A stretch of DNA of 64,000 nucleotides. Origin: an uncultured Eubacteriales bacterium. Lineage in GTDB: Bacteria > Bacillota > Clostridia > Oscillospirales > QAMX01. Under the pieces are notes generated by a model, which searched no databases, was not told the DNA's origin, and saw only the letters and a program-made list of their open reading frames with translations. The position numbers were made by a program, and so were the translations under genes. Positions 7,987-16,388 of the stretch are shown piece by piece (the first letter of the stretch is position 1; each line of letters begins with the position of its first letter). Location: contig CAKTEH010000010.1 of assembly GCA_934546935.1 (NCBI GenBank), positions 1 through 64,000 on the forward strand, read 5' to 3'.

Positions 7987-8034
7987 AAAAAAAAGCCCTG
8001 TGCGGAATAAATACCGCACAGGGCTTTTTTTACG
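7987..8034. terminator. Bidirectional intrinsic terminator between the broken permease and the feo operon
   Basis: The stem AAAGCCCTGTGCGG/CCGCACAGGGCTTT is perfect, around a short AT loop, with a run of A on the left and of T on the right. It can stop transcription from both sides. On the minus strand it ends the feoA-feoB-small protein operon. Confidence 0.9.
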
Positions 8035-8203
8035 ATTTATGGCTGCAGCCGGGGGAGCGTTTGTTTTGTGCATATGGACAGCCTTTGCAGGTATGGCAGT
8101 CTCCGCAGCAGCTTGCGCCCCGGCGGCCACGGCGCAGGGAATACAGCGCAGCGGCCAGCCAGAGGAGAAGAAAAATGACAACAATCCAGTCGAAACAATT
8201 CAT
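8030..8203 (-). CDS. FeoB-associated Cys-rich membrane protein
   Basis: A 57-residue protein with one N-terminal membrane helix (WIVVIFLLLWLAAALYSL), a basic stretch (RRGRRG) and a Cys-rich tail with CCGDCHTCKGC and a final cysteine in SPGCSHKS. This is the layout of the small proteins that follow feoB in many Firmicutes; their role in ferrous iron uptake is not settled. It starts four bases after the feoB stop, and the terminator overlaps its end. The ATG at 8203 has no clear ribosome binding site, so translation may depend on coupling to feoB; a start at 8239 inside feoB would add 12 residues. Confidence 0.8.
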   Translation of the reverse strand: MNCFDWIVVIFLLLWLAAALYSLRRGRRGASCCGDCHTCKGCPYAQNKRSPGCSHKS

Positions 8204-8207
8204 AATC

Positions 8208-10196
8208 TTAAATAAACAGCATCCCAATTCGGTATACAAGTGCTCCGCAGATCCAGGCGATGAGGCATTGCAGGATAACGATCAACAGGGTTTTTGCCGT
8301 TGAATGCATTTCACGGCGGATTGAGGCAACGGCAGCGACACAGGGTGTATACAATAATGTGAAGGTTAAAAAGCTCGCTGCGGAAAGTGTGGTGAAAATA
8401 GACTCCAAAGGTGCGCCGTTTAAGAGGACGCCTAAAGTGCTTACAACGGCTTCCTTCGCCATGAAACCGGTAATCAACGAGGTGGAAACCCGCCAATCCC
8501 CAAACCCAAGCGGACGGAATACCGGTGCGATCCATTGCCCGATTCCTGCCAGGAGGCTGTTTGCATTGTCAGAAACGATATTCAGCCGTGTATCAAAACT
8601 TTGCAGGAACCAGATGATAACGCTGGCAAGGAAGATAACAGTGAAAGCTCTATGGATGAAATCCCGTGCTTTGTCCCACATCAGAAGCCCGGTCGTTTTC
8701 AGGGAGGGCATGCGGTAGTTGGGCAGCTCCATCACAAAGGGGATCGGTTTGCCTGTGAATATCACTTTTTTGGATACCAGTGCAAATATAATCCCCACGA
8801 AGATTCCGCCTGCATACAGCGCCGCCATGGCCAGTGCCCGGTGATGCGGGAAAAATGCAGCTACGAATACCGTATAAATCGGGATTTTTGCGCTGCAGCT
8901 CATAAAAGGTGTAAGAAGGATTGTCATCTTCCGATCCCGGTCGGAGGTAAGGGTCCTTGTAGCCATAACTGCTGGCACTGTACATCCAAAACCGATAAGC
9001 ATGGGTACGATGCTTTTCCCAGAAAGGCCGATTTTCCGCAGAAGTTTGTCCATTACAAAAGCGACGCGCGCCATATAGCCGGTATCTTCCAGCATGGAGA
9101 GAAAAAAGAATAATACGACGATCAATGGAAGGAAACTCAGGACATTGCCAACGCCGGCAAAAATACCGTCGATAACCAGGCTATGTACGACGCTGTTTAG
9201 TCCATAGGCGCTTAGCCATCCGGCTACCAAATCGGTCAGTGCATCAATCCCCTGTTCCAGAAGCGTGCTGAAAAATTCGCCGATTACATCAAAAGTCAGG
9301 AAAAAAATCAACAGCATCACGGCAAGGAAGATCGGAATGGAAAGGAAGCGGTGGGTTAGGATGTTATCAATTTTCCTGCTTCGGATATATTCACGGCTCT
9401 CTCCACCGTGCGTTACGGCATACGCACAAACTGTTTCAATATAAGTATAGCGCATGTCTGCGATTGCAGCAAAGCGGTCAAGCCCGCGCTCTTTTTCCAT
9501 TTCCACAATACTGTGCTCGGCAAGCTGCAGCTCGTTTTCGTTTAATTCCAGACGGTCTATGATATCCGAATTCCCTTCGATAATATTCATGGCTGCATAG
9601 CGGGAAAAAATACCGAGACGTTCTGCGTGATCTTCAATAATGTGCGTTACCGCGTGGATACAACGGTGCACAGGCCCAGGTTTGCAGAAATCATAAATTG
9701 CCGGCGCTTTCCGCTCTTGCGCAGTTCTGACCGCAACTTCGAGCAGTTCATCTACCCCTTCGTTTTTTGCTGCAACGATAGGGACTACAGGTACGCCCAA
9801 TTCATTTGAAAGGCGCTGGATATCAATTGAACCGCCGGCCGCACGGACTTCATCCATCAGGTTGAGCGCCAGTACCATCGGCACATGCATTTCGATAAGC
9901 TGCAACGTCAGATAGAGGTTGCGCTCAATATTTGTTGCATCCAGAATGTTGATAATCGCATCCGGTTTATTCAGAAGGACAAAATCGCGTGTCACGATTT
10001 CCTCTGCAGAATAAGGCCGAAGCGAATAAATCCCCGGAAGATCAACAACTTCACAGTTTTTATGGCCACGCACCTGGCCTGATTTTTGATCTACTGTCAC
10101 GCCGGGAAAATTTCCGACATGCTGGTTTGCCCCGGTGAGCTGGTTAAATAAAGTCGTTTTCCCGCAGTTCTGGTTTCCAACCAATGCGAAAATCAT
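8208..10196 (-). CDS. feoB: Ferrous iron transporter FeoB
   Basis: A 662-residue Fe(II) transporter of the cytoplasmic membrane. The N-terminal G domain shows G1 GNQNCGKTT (7-15), the switch threonine in GVTVD, G3 DLPG near 53 and G4 NLMD near 112. A helical spacer follows, then the membrane domain with the gate motifs VPMLIGFGCTVPAVMATRT and CMSCSAKIPIY (read as MSCSAKIPIYTVF), and a last core segment FMAKEAVVSTLGVL. Length is at the lower end of the family but all parts are present. It overlaps feoA by ATGA and is transcribed with it from the promoter at 10503-10531, probably under control of an iron- or manganese-dependent repressor. Confidence 0.97.
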   Translation of the reverse strand: MIFALVGNQNCGKTTLFNQLTGANQHVGNFPGVTVDQKSGQVRGHKNCEVVDLPGIYSLRPYSAEEIVTRDFVLLNKPDAIINILDATNIERNLYLTLQLIEMHVPMVLALNLMDEVRAAGGSIDIQRLSNELGVPVVPIVAAKNEGVDELLEVAVRTAQERKAPAIYDFCKPGPVHRCIHAVTHIIEDHAERLGIFSRYAAMNIIEGNSDIIDRLELNENELQLAEHSIVEMEKERGLDRFAAIADMRYTYIETVCAYAVTHGGESREYIRSRKIDNILTHRFLSIPIFLAVMLLIFFLTFDVIGEFFSTLLEQGIDALTDLVAGWLSAYGLNSVVHSLVIDGIFAGVGNVLSFLPLIVVLFFFLSMLEDTGYMARVAFVMDKLLRKIGLSGKSIVPMLIGFGCTVPAVMATRTLTSDRDRKMTILLTPFMSCSAKIPIYTVFVAAFFPHHRALAMAALYAGGIFVGIIFALVSKKVIFTGKPIPFVMELPNYRMPSLKTTGLLMWDKARDFIHRAFTVIFLASVIIWFLQSFDTRLNIVSDNANSLLAGIGQWIAPVFRPLGFGDWRVSTSLITGFMAKEAVVSTLGVLLNGAPLESIFTTLSAASFLTFTLLYTPCVAAVASIRREMHSTAKTLLIVILQCLIAWICGALVYRIGMLFI

Positions 10197-10420
10197 CCAA
10201 CCACCTCAACTTCCACTGTTTTTGCATCTTCAAGCCGGATGCTCAAACGATAACCACGTACAAGAAGTTCAACGGGGTCGCCCATGGGCGCAATCCTTGT
10301 AATCTTCAAACAGGTACCTGGAATCAGCCCCATATCCAGCAATCGAAGCCGCAGCATCCCCTGGCCGCCCACAGCTGTGATTTTTGCATTTTTTCCGATA
10401 GGAAGTTTGTCAAGCGTCAT
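10193..10420 (-). CDS. feoA: FeoA family protein
   Basis: A 75-residue SH3-like cytoplasmic protein with the FeoA pattern: MTLDKLPIGKNAKI, GMLRLRLLDMGLIPGT and GDPVELLVRGYRLSIR. FeoA works with FeoB in ferrous iron uptake, though the mechanism is not fully known. It is the first gene of the operon, and its stop overlaps the feoB start. Length is normal. Confidence 0.95.
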   Translation of the reverse strand: MTLDKLPIGKNAKITAVGGQGMLRLRLLDMGLIPGTCLKITRIAPMGDPVELLVRGYRLSIRLEDAKTVEVEVVG

Positions 10421-10474
10421 GCACTATGCCTCCGATACCTTCTGGATTTTCCCGTTTTTAAATGAGAGATATGA

Positions 10475-10531
10475 ATTTTGTTAGCTGGCTCTAACAAAAT
10501 GTACTATACCCCAGAAAACCCGAAAAGTCAA
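10475..10531 (-). promoter_or_regulatory. feo promoter with a perfect palindromic operator
   Basis: On the minus strand TTGACT (10526-10531) and TATAGT (10503-10508) are 17 bases apart. Just downstream, at the expected start of transcription, lies a perfect inverted repeat, ATTTTGTTAG and CTAACAAAAT around six bases (10475-10500). Position and the TTAG/CTAA core suit an operator for a DtxR/MntR/IdeR-type metal-dependent repressor; a Fur box would look different. The regulator is inferred. Confidence 0.75.
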
Positions 10532-10627
10532 CAATAACGGCGCTTTTATGAAAAGGAATTGTGTCTGTATAAAGCTTATGCCTGGAGGGGGGACGTTATG
10601 TCAAAAATAGTTTTCCTAAATATCCTA

Positions 10628-10656
10628 TTGACATACTGGGATTATGGCGTTATAAT
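10628..10656 (+). promoter_or_regulatory. Consensus promoter of nifS-nifU
   Basis: TTGACA (10628-10633) and TATAAT (10651-10656) are exactly 17 bases apart, a perfect housekeeping-sigma promoter, about 110 bases before the ATG of nifS. Confidence 0.85.
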
Positions 10657-10709
10657 ACATACGTAAAAAGTATAAATTCTCTTACCAAGAAGTAAGTGAT
10701 TAAATTCAT

Positions 10710-10739
10710 CGCCTGTTTTTTAAAAAAGGAAAACAGGCG
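10710..10739 (+). promoter_or_regulatory. Hairpin in the nifS leader
   Basis: The arms CGCCTGTTTT and AAAACAGGCG pair perfectly over 10 bases around a 10-base A-rich loop, 25 bases upstream of the nifS ATG. There is no T run after it, so it is not a terminator. It may stabilise the mRNA or affect translation; this is inference. Confidence 0.5.
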
Positions 10740-10764
10740 TAGGATGAACGAAAGCAGGTGTTTT

Positions 10765-11955
10765 ATGAATATTTATGCCGATAATGCGGCGACGACCCGG
10801 ATGAGCCGTACAGCAATTTCTGCAATGCTCCCCTATTTGGATACCATATATGCCAATCCATCCAGCCTTCATACGCCCGGACAGGAAGCGGCCCAGGCTT
10901 TGGCGCAGGCGCGGACGCGTATTGCACGGAATCTCGGGGCGCAGGCACAGGAGATTGTCTTTACTTCCGGCGGGAGTGAAGCGGATAACCAGGCATTGCT
11001 TAGTGCGGCTGTTTTTGGTGCGCAAAAGGGGAAAAAGCATATTATTTCTTCTTCCTTTGAGCACCATGCCGTATTGCATACGCTGAAAAAACTGGAGAAG
11101 CAGGGCTTTGAAATTACGCTTTTGGATGTACATGCGGACGGGTTAATTCGTCCGGACGAGCTTGAATCTGCGATCCGGGAGGACACAGCGCTTGTTAGCG
11201 TCATGTATGCCAACAATGAAATTGGTACGGTTCAGCCTGTTTCCAGAATCGGTGAAATTTGCCGGGCGCACGGCGTGCTTTTTCACACAGATGCTGTTCA
11301 GGCAGCCGGCCATATTCCTGTTGATGTTGTTCAGGATCATGTGGATATGCTCTCTCTTTCGGCGCATAAATTCTATGGCCCCAAAGGCACCGGCGTACTT
11401 TACTGCCGCCGCGGCGTGCCGCTTTCCCCATTTATAGAAGGTGGCGCGCAGGAGCGAGGGCGCCGGGCAGGTACAGAAAACTTGCCGGGTATTATGGCTA
11501 TGGCGGCTGCCTTTGATGAGGCATGTGCGGATATGCAGAAGAATATGGAGAAGACCACGGCTCTGCGCGACCGCCTGATCCGGGGACTTTCTTATATACC
11601 GCACAGTATTCTCAACGGCGATGCACAGAAACGCCTGCCCGGCAATGTCAGCTTTTGCTTTGAAGGAATTGAAGGCGAATCTCTGTTGTTGCTTCTTGAT
11701 GCACATGGTATCAGTGCATCTTCTGGCTCAGCCTGTACATCTGGTTCTTTGGATCCGAGCCATGTGCTGCTAGCTATTGGCCGACCGCATGACGTTGCGC
11801 ATGGTTCACTGAGGCTTACGCTTTCACATGAGAATACAATAGAGGAGATTGACACGATTATATATACGGTTGGGCAGGCTGTAGACTATCTGCGCAGCAT
11901 ATCCCCGGTTTGGAAAGATTTAAAGGAGGGAAAACGGAAGTATGTTATACAGTGA
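10765..11955 (+). CDS. nifS: Cysteine desulfurase (NifS/IscS family)
   Basis: A 396-residue PLP enzyme that takes sulfur from cysteine as a persulfide for Fe-S cluster assembly. It opens with YADNAATT, carries the PLP lysine in LSLSAHKFYGPKG and the mobile catalytic loop SSGSACTSGSLDPSH with the active Cys. I take ATG 10765 (RBS AGGTG) as the start because MNIYADNAATT is the normal N-terminus; an in-frame ATG at 10696 would add 23 poorly fitting residues across the leader hairpin. The 3-prime end overlaps the nifU start by 14 bases, so the two genes form a coupled operon and likely act together in housekeeping Fe-S biogenesis. Confidence 0.95.
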   Translation: MNIYADNAATTRMSRTAISAMLPYLDTIYANPSSLHTPGQEAAQALAQARTRIARNLGAQAQEIVFTSGGSEADNQALLSAAVFGAQKGKKHIISSSFEHHAVLHTLKKLEKQGFEITLLDVHADGLIRPDELESAIREDTALVSVMYANNEIGTVQPVSRIGEICRAHGVLFHTDAVQAAGHIPVDVVQDHVDMLSLSAHKFYGPKGTGVLYCRRGVPLSPFIEGGAQERGRRAGTENLPGIMAMAAAFDEACADMQKNMEKTTALRDRLIRGLSYIPHSILNGDAQKRLPGNVSFCFEGIEGESLLLLLDAHGISASSGSACTSGSLDPSHVLLAIGRPHDVAHGSLRLTLSHENTIEEIDTIIYTVGQAVDYLRSISPVWKDLKEGKRKYVIQ

Positions 11956-12370
11956 AAAAGTAATGGATCATTTTCTGCATCCGCGTAATGTCGGAGAAAT
12001 TGAAAATGCAGATGGAATTGGAGAAGTCGGGAATGCCAAATGCGGCGATATTATGCGCATGTATTTAAAAATCACCGACGGCGTGATTGTCGACTGTAAG
12101 TTTAATACCTTTGGCTGCGGTTCCGCTATTGCGACAAGCTCTATGGCAACGGAAATGATAAAGGGAAAACCTGTCGAGGAGGCGCTTCAGTTGAGCAACA
12201 GGGCGGTTGTCGAAGCACTTGACGGTCTTCCTGCCCACAAAATACATTGCTCTGTTTTGGCAGAGGAAGCGGTTAAGGCGGCAGTGCGTGACTATTATGA
12301 AAAAAATCATATCCCCTATGATCCGACAGCGTTTCCAGACTGCAAAGGCTGCGAGCATTGCAGTATATAA
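11942..12370 (+). CDS. nifU: Fe-S cluster assembly scaffold, NifU/IscU type
   Basis: A 142-residue scaffold that builds a transient [2Fe-2S] or [4Fe-4S] cluster with sulfur from the neighbouring desulfurase. The three conserved cysteines are present: C34 in KCGD (with the conserved Asp 36), C59 in FGCGSAIA and C103 in KIHCSVLAEEA. The extreme C-terminus adds three more cysteines, C134, C137 and C140 (DCKGCEHCSI), beyond the scaffold core; I am not sure how common this is. It lacks the C-terminal Nfu domain of classical NifU, as clostridial forms do. It overlaps nifS and is followed by a terminator. Confidence 0.95.
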   Translation: MLYSEKVMDHFLHPRNVGEIENADGIGEVGNAKCGDIMRMYLKITDGVIVDCKFNTFGCGSAIATSSMATEMIKGKPVEEALQLSNRAVVEALDGLPAHKIHCSVLAEEAVKAAVRDYYEKNHIPYDPTAFPDCKGCEHCSI

Positions 12371-12410
12371 AACAGCTAAAACGATCAGATAAGTAAGCTG
12401 TACATATAAA

Positions 12411-12450
12411 AACCGGGAATCTGGCTGCCTGCCAGGTTCCCGGTTTTCCT
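12411..12450 (+). terminator. Intrinsic terminator after nifU
   Basis: The arms AACCGGGAATCTGGC and GCCAGGTTCCCGGTT pair over 15 bases with one G-T pair, and TTTTCCTTTC follows. Confidence 0.88.
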
Positions 12451-12474
12451 TTCAATAGGAATTGTACCGGCAAA

Positions 12475-12645
12475 TTATTTGATGTTTTCTTCTGCACAAT
12501 TATCCAGTACGCGCATTCCCATATCGTCCGGTTTTGCAACCGTGAATTGTGCGATGCTGTGGGTATCAAATTTGGGATTCAGGCGCTTTTCCGGATTCAG
12601 GCGCAGGTCTTCGCCATGGTTCTTGGGCTTTTTTCTTTTAGACAC
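12475..12645 (-). CDS. Small hypothetical protein, basic N-terminus
   Basis: A 56-residue frame starting with GTG 12645, eight bases after GGAGG, reading VSKRKKPKNHGEDLRLNPEK and ending near DDMGMRVLDNCAEENIK. Composition is hydrophilic with a lysine-rich start and a single cysteine, and no membrane segment or known motif is seen. The good ribosome binding site and protein-like composition argue for a real gene. I do not recognise the family. It stands alone between nifU and the MATE gene. Confidence 0.5.
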   Translation of the reverse strand: MSKRKKPKNHGEDLRLNPEKRLNPKFDTHSIAQFTVAKPDDMGMRVLDNCAEENIK

Positions 12646-12746
12646 ATCTTCCACCTCCACGGTCAGTATTCCCGGAAAATATCGGGTTCACACTGAAAAA
12701 GTAGTGGATGTCTCTGTAAAAAACCTGCAAAACTATGGAAAAGCAA

Positions 12747-14123
12747 TTATGTTTCAGATAACAGCTTTTTTGTACGCCATTTCCCGCTGAGGAAATATAC
12801 CATGCACATTAAACCTGGGATAACGTGGCAGGCAACCCCGCCCCAAAAATAATCTGTTGCACCGGAATTAAAGAGTGCGACAAAGATCAGGCAGGCGCCG
12901 ATGCGGCATATTCCATCCAGGATACCGATCATAAAGCACAGCCCGGCGGCACCTGCGCCAGTAGCGATGGATTTAAAAGTTCCGGCCATTGCTGCAAAAA
13001 TGCAGGCAAGCGACATGATATGCAGATAAGTTACGCCATATTCAATTACGGGCTCATCGGTGGTGAAAAGGCGGAACAAAGGCTTGGGAATGATCCAGAA
13101 TAAAGAGGCGACAACGCCTGCACAGCACAACGCACAGGCCAGCGTCGCCCACATGGTGTGTACTACGCGGTCAAGCTTTTTTGCGCCGATATTTTGTCCG
13201 ATCATTGCCCCGGCCGCTCCATCGATGCCATTGACAAAGACGTTCAGGTTCTTCTCCAGTTTGTTTCCGACGCTGTATGTAGCAGATGCCACCAGCCCGA
13301 AGGAGTTGATATGCGCCTTGACCCAGAGCATGGAAAAATGGACGGACATGGAACGGATAAATTGCGGGATTCCCAAACGCATCATGATGCGAAGCGGGCC
13401 AGGATAAATTTTGAAGTATGAAAGCTTAAGTTGGAAACCAAACTGCTCCCGCTTTTTATAGAGAAAGAAAAAAGAAGCAAAAAACGATCCCATTTGGGAA
13501 ATTACAGTTGCTATTGCCGTCCCGGCTGCTTCCATTTTGAAGACAACGACAAAAAGCAGATCAAAGAATATATTCAGAGTCGCTGCGATGGAAACAAACA
13601 GCAGCGGACGTTTTGACTCCCCCATTCCGCGCAAAAGTGCGCAAACGGCATTATAACCATAAATAAAAGGAAAACCAAACGCGGTAATAATCATATAACT
13701 TGACGCTTGAGAAAATGCCTCCGGCGGGCAGTTGAGCAATTGCAGCAGGGGTTTGTAAAAAACAATGGAGCCAGCCATGAAAATAAAAGACAACAGCATC
13801 AGCAGCGTCAAAAGTGTACCGGCCGCTTCCTTAATGCGTGTATCGTCCTTTGCACCTGCCAGCTGTGCAATGTAAACCTGTCCTGCAGTGGAAAATGCCA
13901 TAGCAAATGGCGTCATGAAATCGGACAGCTCGCCTCCGGTTGAAACGCCAACGGTACCGATGCTTCCGGCATAGCGTCCGATGATAATCAGATCGACAGT
14001 GGAATAAAGCTGCTGAACCAGATTGGTAAGGATCAACGGGAAAGCAAAAACCAAAAGGGTTTTCAGAATAGACCCTTGCGTCAGATCTTTCCCTACCCGT
14101 TTAACTGCCTGTTGTGTCGCCAT
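12747..14123 (-). CDS. MATE family efflux transporter
   Basis: A 458-residue protein with 12 predicted membrane segments and two repeated halves, as in Na+ or H+ coupled multidrug and toxin extruders. The first half opens with GSILKTLLVFAFPLILTNLV and YSTVDLIIIGRYAG; the second half has GIPQFIRSMSVHFSMLWVKA and the QNIGAKKLDRV segment. It starts at ATG 14123 behind AAGGAGGG. Substrates of this Firmicutes branch are usually unknown. It is a single-gene unit on the minus strand and converges with the nifS-nifU operon. Confidence 0.9.
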   Translation of the reverse strand: MATQQAVKRVGKDLTQGSILKTLLVFAFPLILTNLVQQLYSTVDLIIIGRYAGSIGTVGVSTGGELSDFMTPFAMAFSTAGQVYIAQLAGAKDDTRIKEAAGTLLTLLMLLSFIFMAGSIVFYKPLLQLLNCPPEAFSQASSYMIITAFGFPFIYGYNAVCALLRGMGESKRPLLFVSIAATLNIFFDLLFVVVFKMEAAGTAIATVISQMGSFFASFFFLYKKREQFGFQLKLSYFKIYPGPLRIMMRLGIPQFIRSMSVHFSMLWVKAHINSFGLVASATYSVGNKLEKNLNVFVNGIDGAAGAMIGQNIGAKKLDRVVHTMWATLACALCCAGVVASLFWIIPKPLFRLFTTDEPVIEYGVTYLHIMSLACIFAAMAGTFKSIATGAGAAGLCFMIGILDGICRIGACLIFVALFNSGATDYFWGGVACHVIPGLMCMVYFLSGKWRTKKLLSET

Positions 14124-14530
14124 TTTACCCTCCTTCTGATCGGTATTCGCATTTTTGGAGATTTAAAGGAAAGTCCCTGTTCCATGTGTTCCGATTGTAT
14201 GTATTGTTTCTCCAATGCTGGATAACGCAGGGAGTATACGTGTACAGACTTTTCAAAAACTATGCATATTTAACCGAACGAATTTAAGTATAACTTATCA
14301 TGCGCCCAATAGCAAGAGGTATAAGAAAAAGGCATAATGCAGACATTGGTTATACTTTTATCGGAATATGATAACGATGCATTAAATAATTTTTAAAGTA
14401 AGCTTAAAAATTCACAGAATAAAAAGCAATATGAACGTCCAATATCCGCGGAAAATATGGCATATTTTTCATGATTATGCAAAACCGAATAAACTTCCAG
14501 ACTGTTTTGGTAGAAACCAACAATTCTTTC
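14124..14530. other. AT-rich intergenic region between divergent genes
   Basis: About 400 bases separate the MATE start from the esterase promoter. The part near 14270-14470 is strongly AT-rich. I see no supported gene and no clear -35/-10 pair for the MATE gene, although its promoter should lie here. Confidence 0.4.
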
Positions 14531-14559
14531 TTGCAAAATTTTGAAAGTTTATATATAAT
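14531..14559 (+). promoter_or_regulatory. Promoter of the carboxylesterase gene
   Basis: TTGCAA (14531-14536) and TATAAT (14554-14559) are 17 bases apart. An 11-codon frame at 14600-14635 in the leader has a ribosome binding site too close to its ATG to be convincing. Confidence 0.7.
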
Positions 14560-14672
14560 GTTTCTATATTGTATTCCTCCGCAGAGAGAAGAGGGGTTTA
14601 TGCATATTCTCAAAAGCACTGCGGTGTCCCTTTAATTTTTCTGTGCAGGAGAAAGAATTAAGGAGGTTGGTT

Positions 14673-16277
14673 ATGAGCAAGGGCATCGGTATTGTACAAA
14701 CACAATATGGCAAGCTCCGCGGAGTGGAGGCGTCTGACGGGAAATATGAAGGAATTACTTACTTCAAGGGCGTTCCCTATGCAAAAGCGCCAGTAGGCGC
14801 GCTGCGGTGGAAGCCTCCGGTCGAACACGAGGGCTGGGAGGGCGTTCGGGACGCTGTAGCGTATGCGCCTGCGGAAACACAGAAGCGCATCTCCGGATTG
14901 GCTTTTGAACCGTATTCCTCCGATTTTTATTATATGGGCAACCCGCCGTGCAGCGAGGACTGCCTGTATCTTAACATTACGACCGGTGCGGCCAGCGCTG
15001 ATGAAAAACGGCCGGTGTATATGTGGTTTCACGGCGGCGGCCTTGCAGACGGATATTCTTATGAAATTGCGTTTGATCCGAGTGAATTGGCACGCAAGGG
15101 AATTGTCGTTGTTTCTGTTGGACAGCGGTTGAATATTCTTGGTTATCTTGCGCTTCCGCAGCTTTCGGCAGAACAGGGCGGAAAAAGCGGGAATTACGGT
15201 TTTATGGATGAGATCAAGGCGCTGGATTGGGTCTATAAAAATATCGCTGCCTTTGGCGGAGATCCGGAAAATATTACAATAGGCGGACAGTCCGGTGGTA
15301 CGATGAAAACCGGCGCGCTGGCGGCTTCCCCATATAATAAAGGACGGGTCAAGCGGGTAATCAATCAGTCCAGTCTGTGTTGGCGCCGCGGCTTTGCCAC
15401 GCTTGCCCAGGCGGAGCAGGCCTGTATGGAATATTTGAAGTTTATGGGGATTAATCCGTGTGCTTCTATGGAAGAACTGCGTGCGATCCCTGCGCTTGAC
15501 CTGCTCAAGGAGCCGGATGTCCAGGGACCTCCGATCCCTTCCATGATGGTTTATGACGGGGATTATGTCCCCTACCCGGATATGATGCGCAGCGTAGATC
15601 AATATGCCGGGAGCTGCGATTATCTATGTGGGAGCAATTTCGGTGAAAGCTCTATGACACGCGGTTTTGTCATCGGAGCAAAGGGGCCGTCGAAGCTGTC
15701 GGATGTACAGGCGGCAGCAAGGGCCAATCTGGGGGATCTTTATGAGAAATATGATTTTGATGCAGTATCGGGCTTGACAGAAGAAAACGCTGATCACCGT
15801 TCCCGTTGGCTTGCCTCTTTGGGAATGAATGGGATGGGCGGCGTAGCGGAGTTTACCAGTTTTGGCGCCCTGCGTGCGAAAACTCACCCGCAAAGCCGGA
15901 CATTCAGTTATGTATTTTCCCATGTGACGCCGACGCGCCCGGAGGATAAAGATACGCCGCGTGACGCCTCCCGGCTGCTTGCCTGGCATTCCAGCGAGCT
16001 ATGGTATACATTTGCTTCCCTGCGGGAAGGCGTCCCGCCAGCCCGTCCCTGGACGGAACTTGATTTTAAACTGGCGGACCAGATGAGCTCGTATTGGGCA
16101 AACTTCATGAAAACCGGCGATCCGAATGGAGAAGGCCTGCCTGTATGGCCGGAAAGCCGGGAAAATCTCGGATGGATGGAGCTTGGAGACCAGCCTGTCG
16201 GACATGAAGGGATTGACGGGAAGCTCGGTTCCCTAATTTATGAAAATTTTAAAAAGAAAATGGAAGACAAAAAATAA
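14673..16277 (+). CDS. Carboxylesterase, type B family
   Basis: A 534-residue alpha/beta hydrolase of the carboxylesterase/cholinesterase family. Visible are FKGVPYAKAPVGALRWKPP near residues 31-49, the family motif EDCLYLNI near 95, the oxyanion stretch WFHGGG (118-123) and the nucleophile elbow GGQSGG with Ser 207 (usually GESAG, so the Glu is replaced by Gln). The probable catalytic His is in LLAWHSSELWY. There is no signal peptide, so it acts in the cytoplasm. ATG 14673 is chosen because AAGGAGG lies six bases upstream; an upstream GTG at 14643 would precede that site. The physiological ester is unknown. Confidence 0.9.
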   Translation: MSKGIGIVQTQYGKLRGVEASDGKYEGITYFKGVPYAKAPVGALRWKPPVEHEGWEGVRDAVAYAPAETQKRISGLAFEPYSSDFYYMGNPPCSEDCLYLNITTGAASADEKRPVYMWFHGGGLADGYSYEIAFDPSELARKGIVVVSVGQRLNILGYLALPQLSAEQGGKSGNYGFMDEIKALDWVYKNIAAFGGDPENITIGGQSGGTMKTGALAASPYNKGRVKRVINQSSLCWRRGFATLAQAEQACMEYLKFMGINPCASMEELRAIPALDLLKEPDVQGPPIPSMMVYDGDYVPYPDMMRSVDQYAGSCDYLCGSNFGESSMTRGFVIGAKGPSKLSDVQAAARANLGDLYEKYDFDAVSGLTEENADHRSRWLASLGMNGMGGVAEFTSFGALRAKTHPQSRTFSYVFSHVTPTRPEDKDTPRDASRLLAWHSSELWYTFASLREGVPPARPWTELDFKLADQMSSYWANFMKTGDPNGEGLPVWPESRENLGWMELGDQPVGHEGIDGKLGSLIYENFKKKMEDKK

Positions 16278-16289
16278 AATCCAAAATGC

Positions 16290-16321
16290 GTCCGGCGTGC
16301 AGATAAATCCTGCGCGCCGGG
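16290..16321 (+). terminator. Weak terminator-like hairpin after the esterase
   Basis: CCGGCGTGCAG and CTGCGCGCCGG form an 11-base stem with one G-T pair around a 7-base loop. No T run follows, so termination would be partial and the MFS gene could be reached by read-through. Confidence 0.4.
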
Positions 16322-16349
16322 AGCACAAATTTAGTTAGGAGGCGGGAAT

Positions 16350-16388
16350 ATGTTGCTCGTGATTGACGCGGCTCCATGCAAAGTTTGA
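16350..16388 (+). CDS. 12-residue leader peptide upstream of the MFS exporter
   Basis: A 13-codon frame, ATG 16350 to TGA 16388, encodes MLLVIDAAPCKV. A perfect AGGAGG (16337-16342) lies seven bases before the ATG, better than the site of most full genes here. The last codons form the 5-prime arms of two competing hairpins, so a ribosome stalled on this peptide would change the folding of the leader in front of the MFS gene. Such leader peptides control erm, cat and several ABC-F or efflux genes in Firmicutes by antibiotic-induced ribosome stalling. Function here is inferred from architecture alone; a chance frame cannot be ruled out. Confidence 0.6.
   Translation: MLLVIDAAPCKV

Noticed and set aside
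8260..9113. Plus-strand frames of 152 and 192 codons opposite feoB
   Set aside because: They are reverse-strand shadows of the conserved FeoB membrane domain.
14600..14635. An 11-codon leader frame (MHILKSTAVSL) before the carboxylesterase
   Set aside because: The GAGGGG site is only three bases from the ATG, and no alternative hairpins were found around it.
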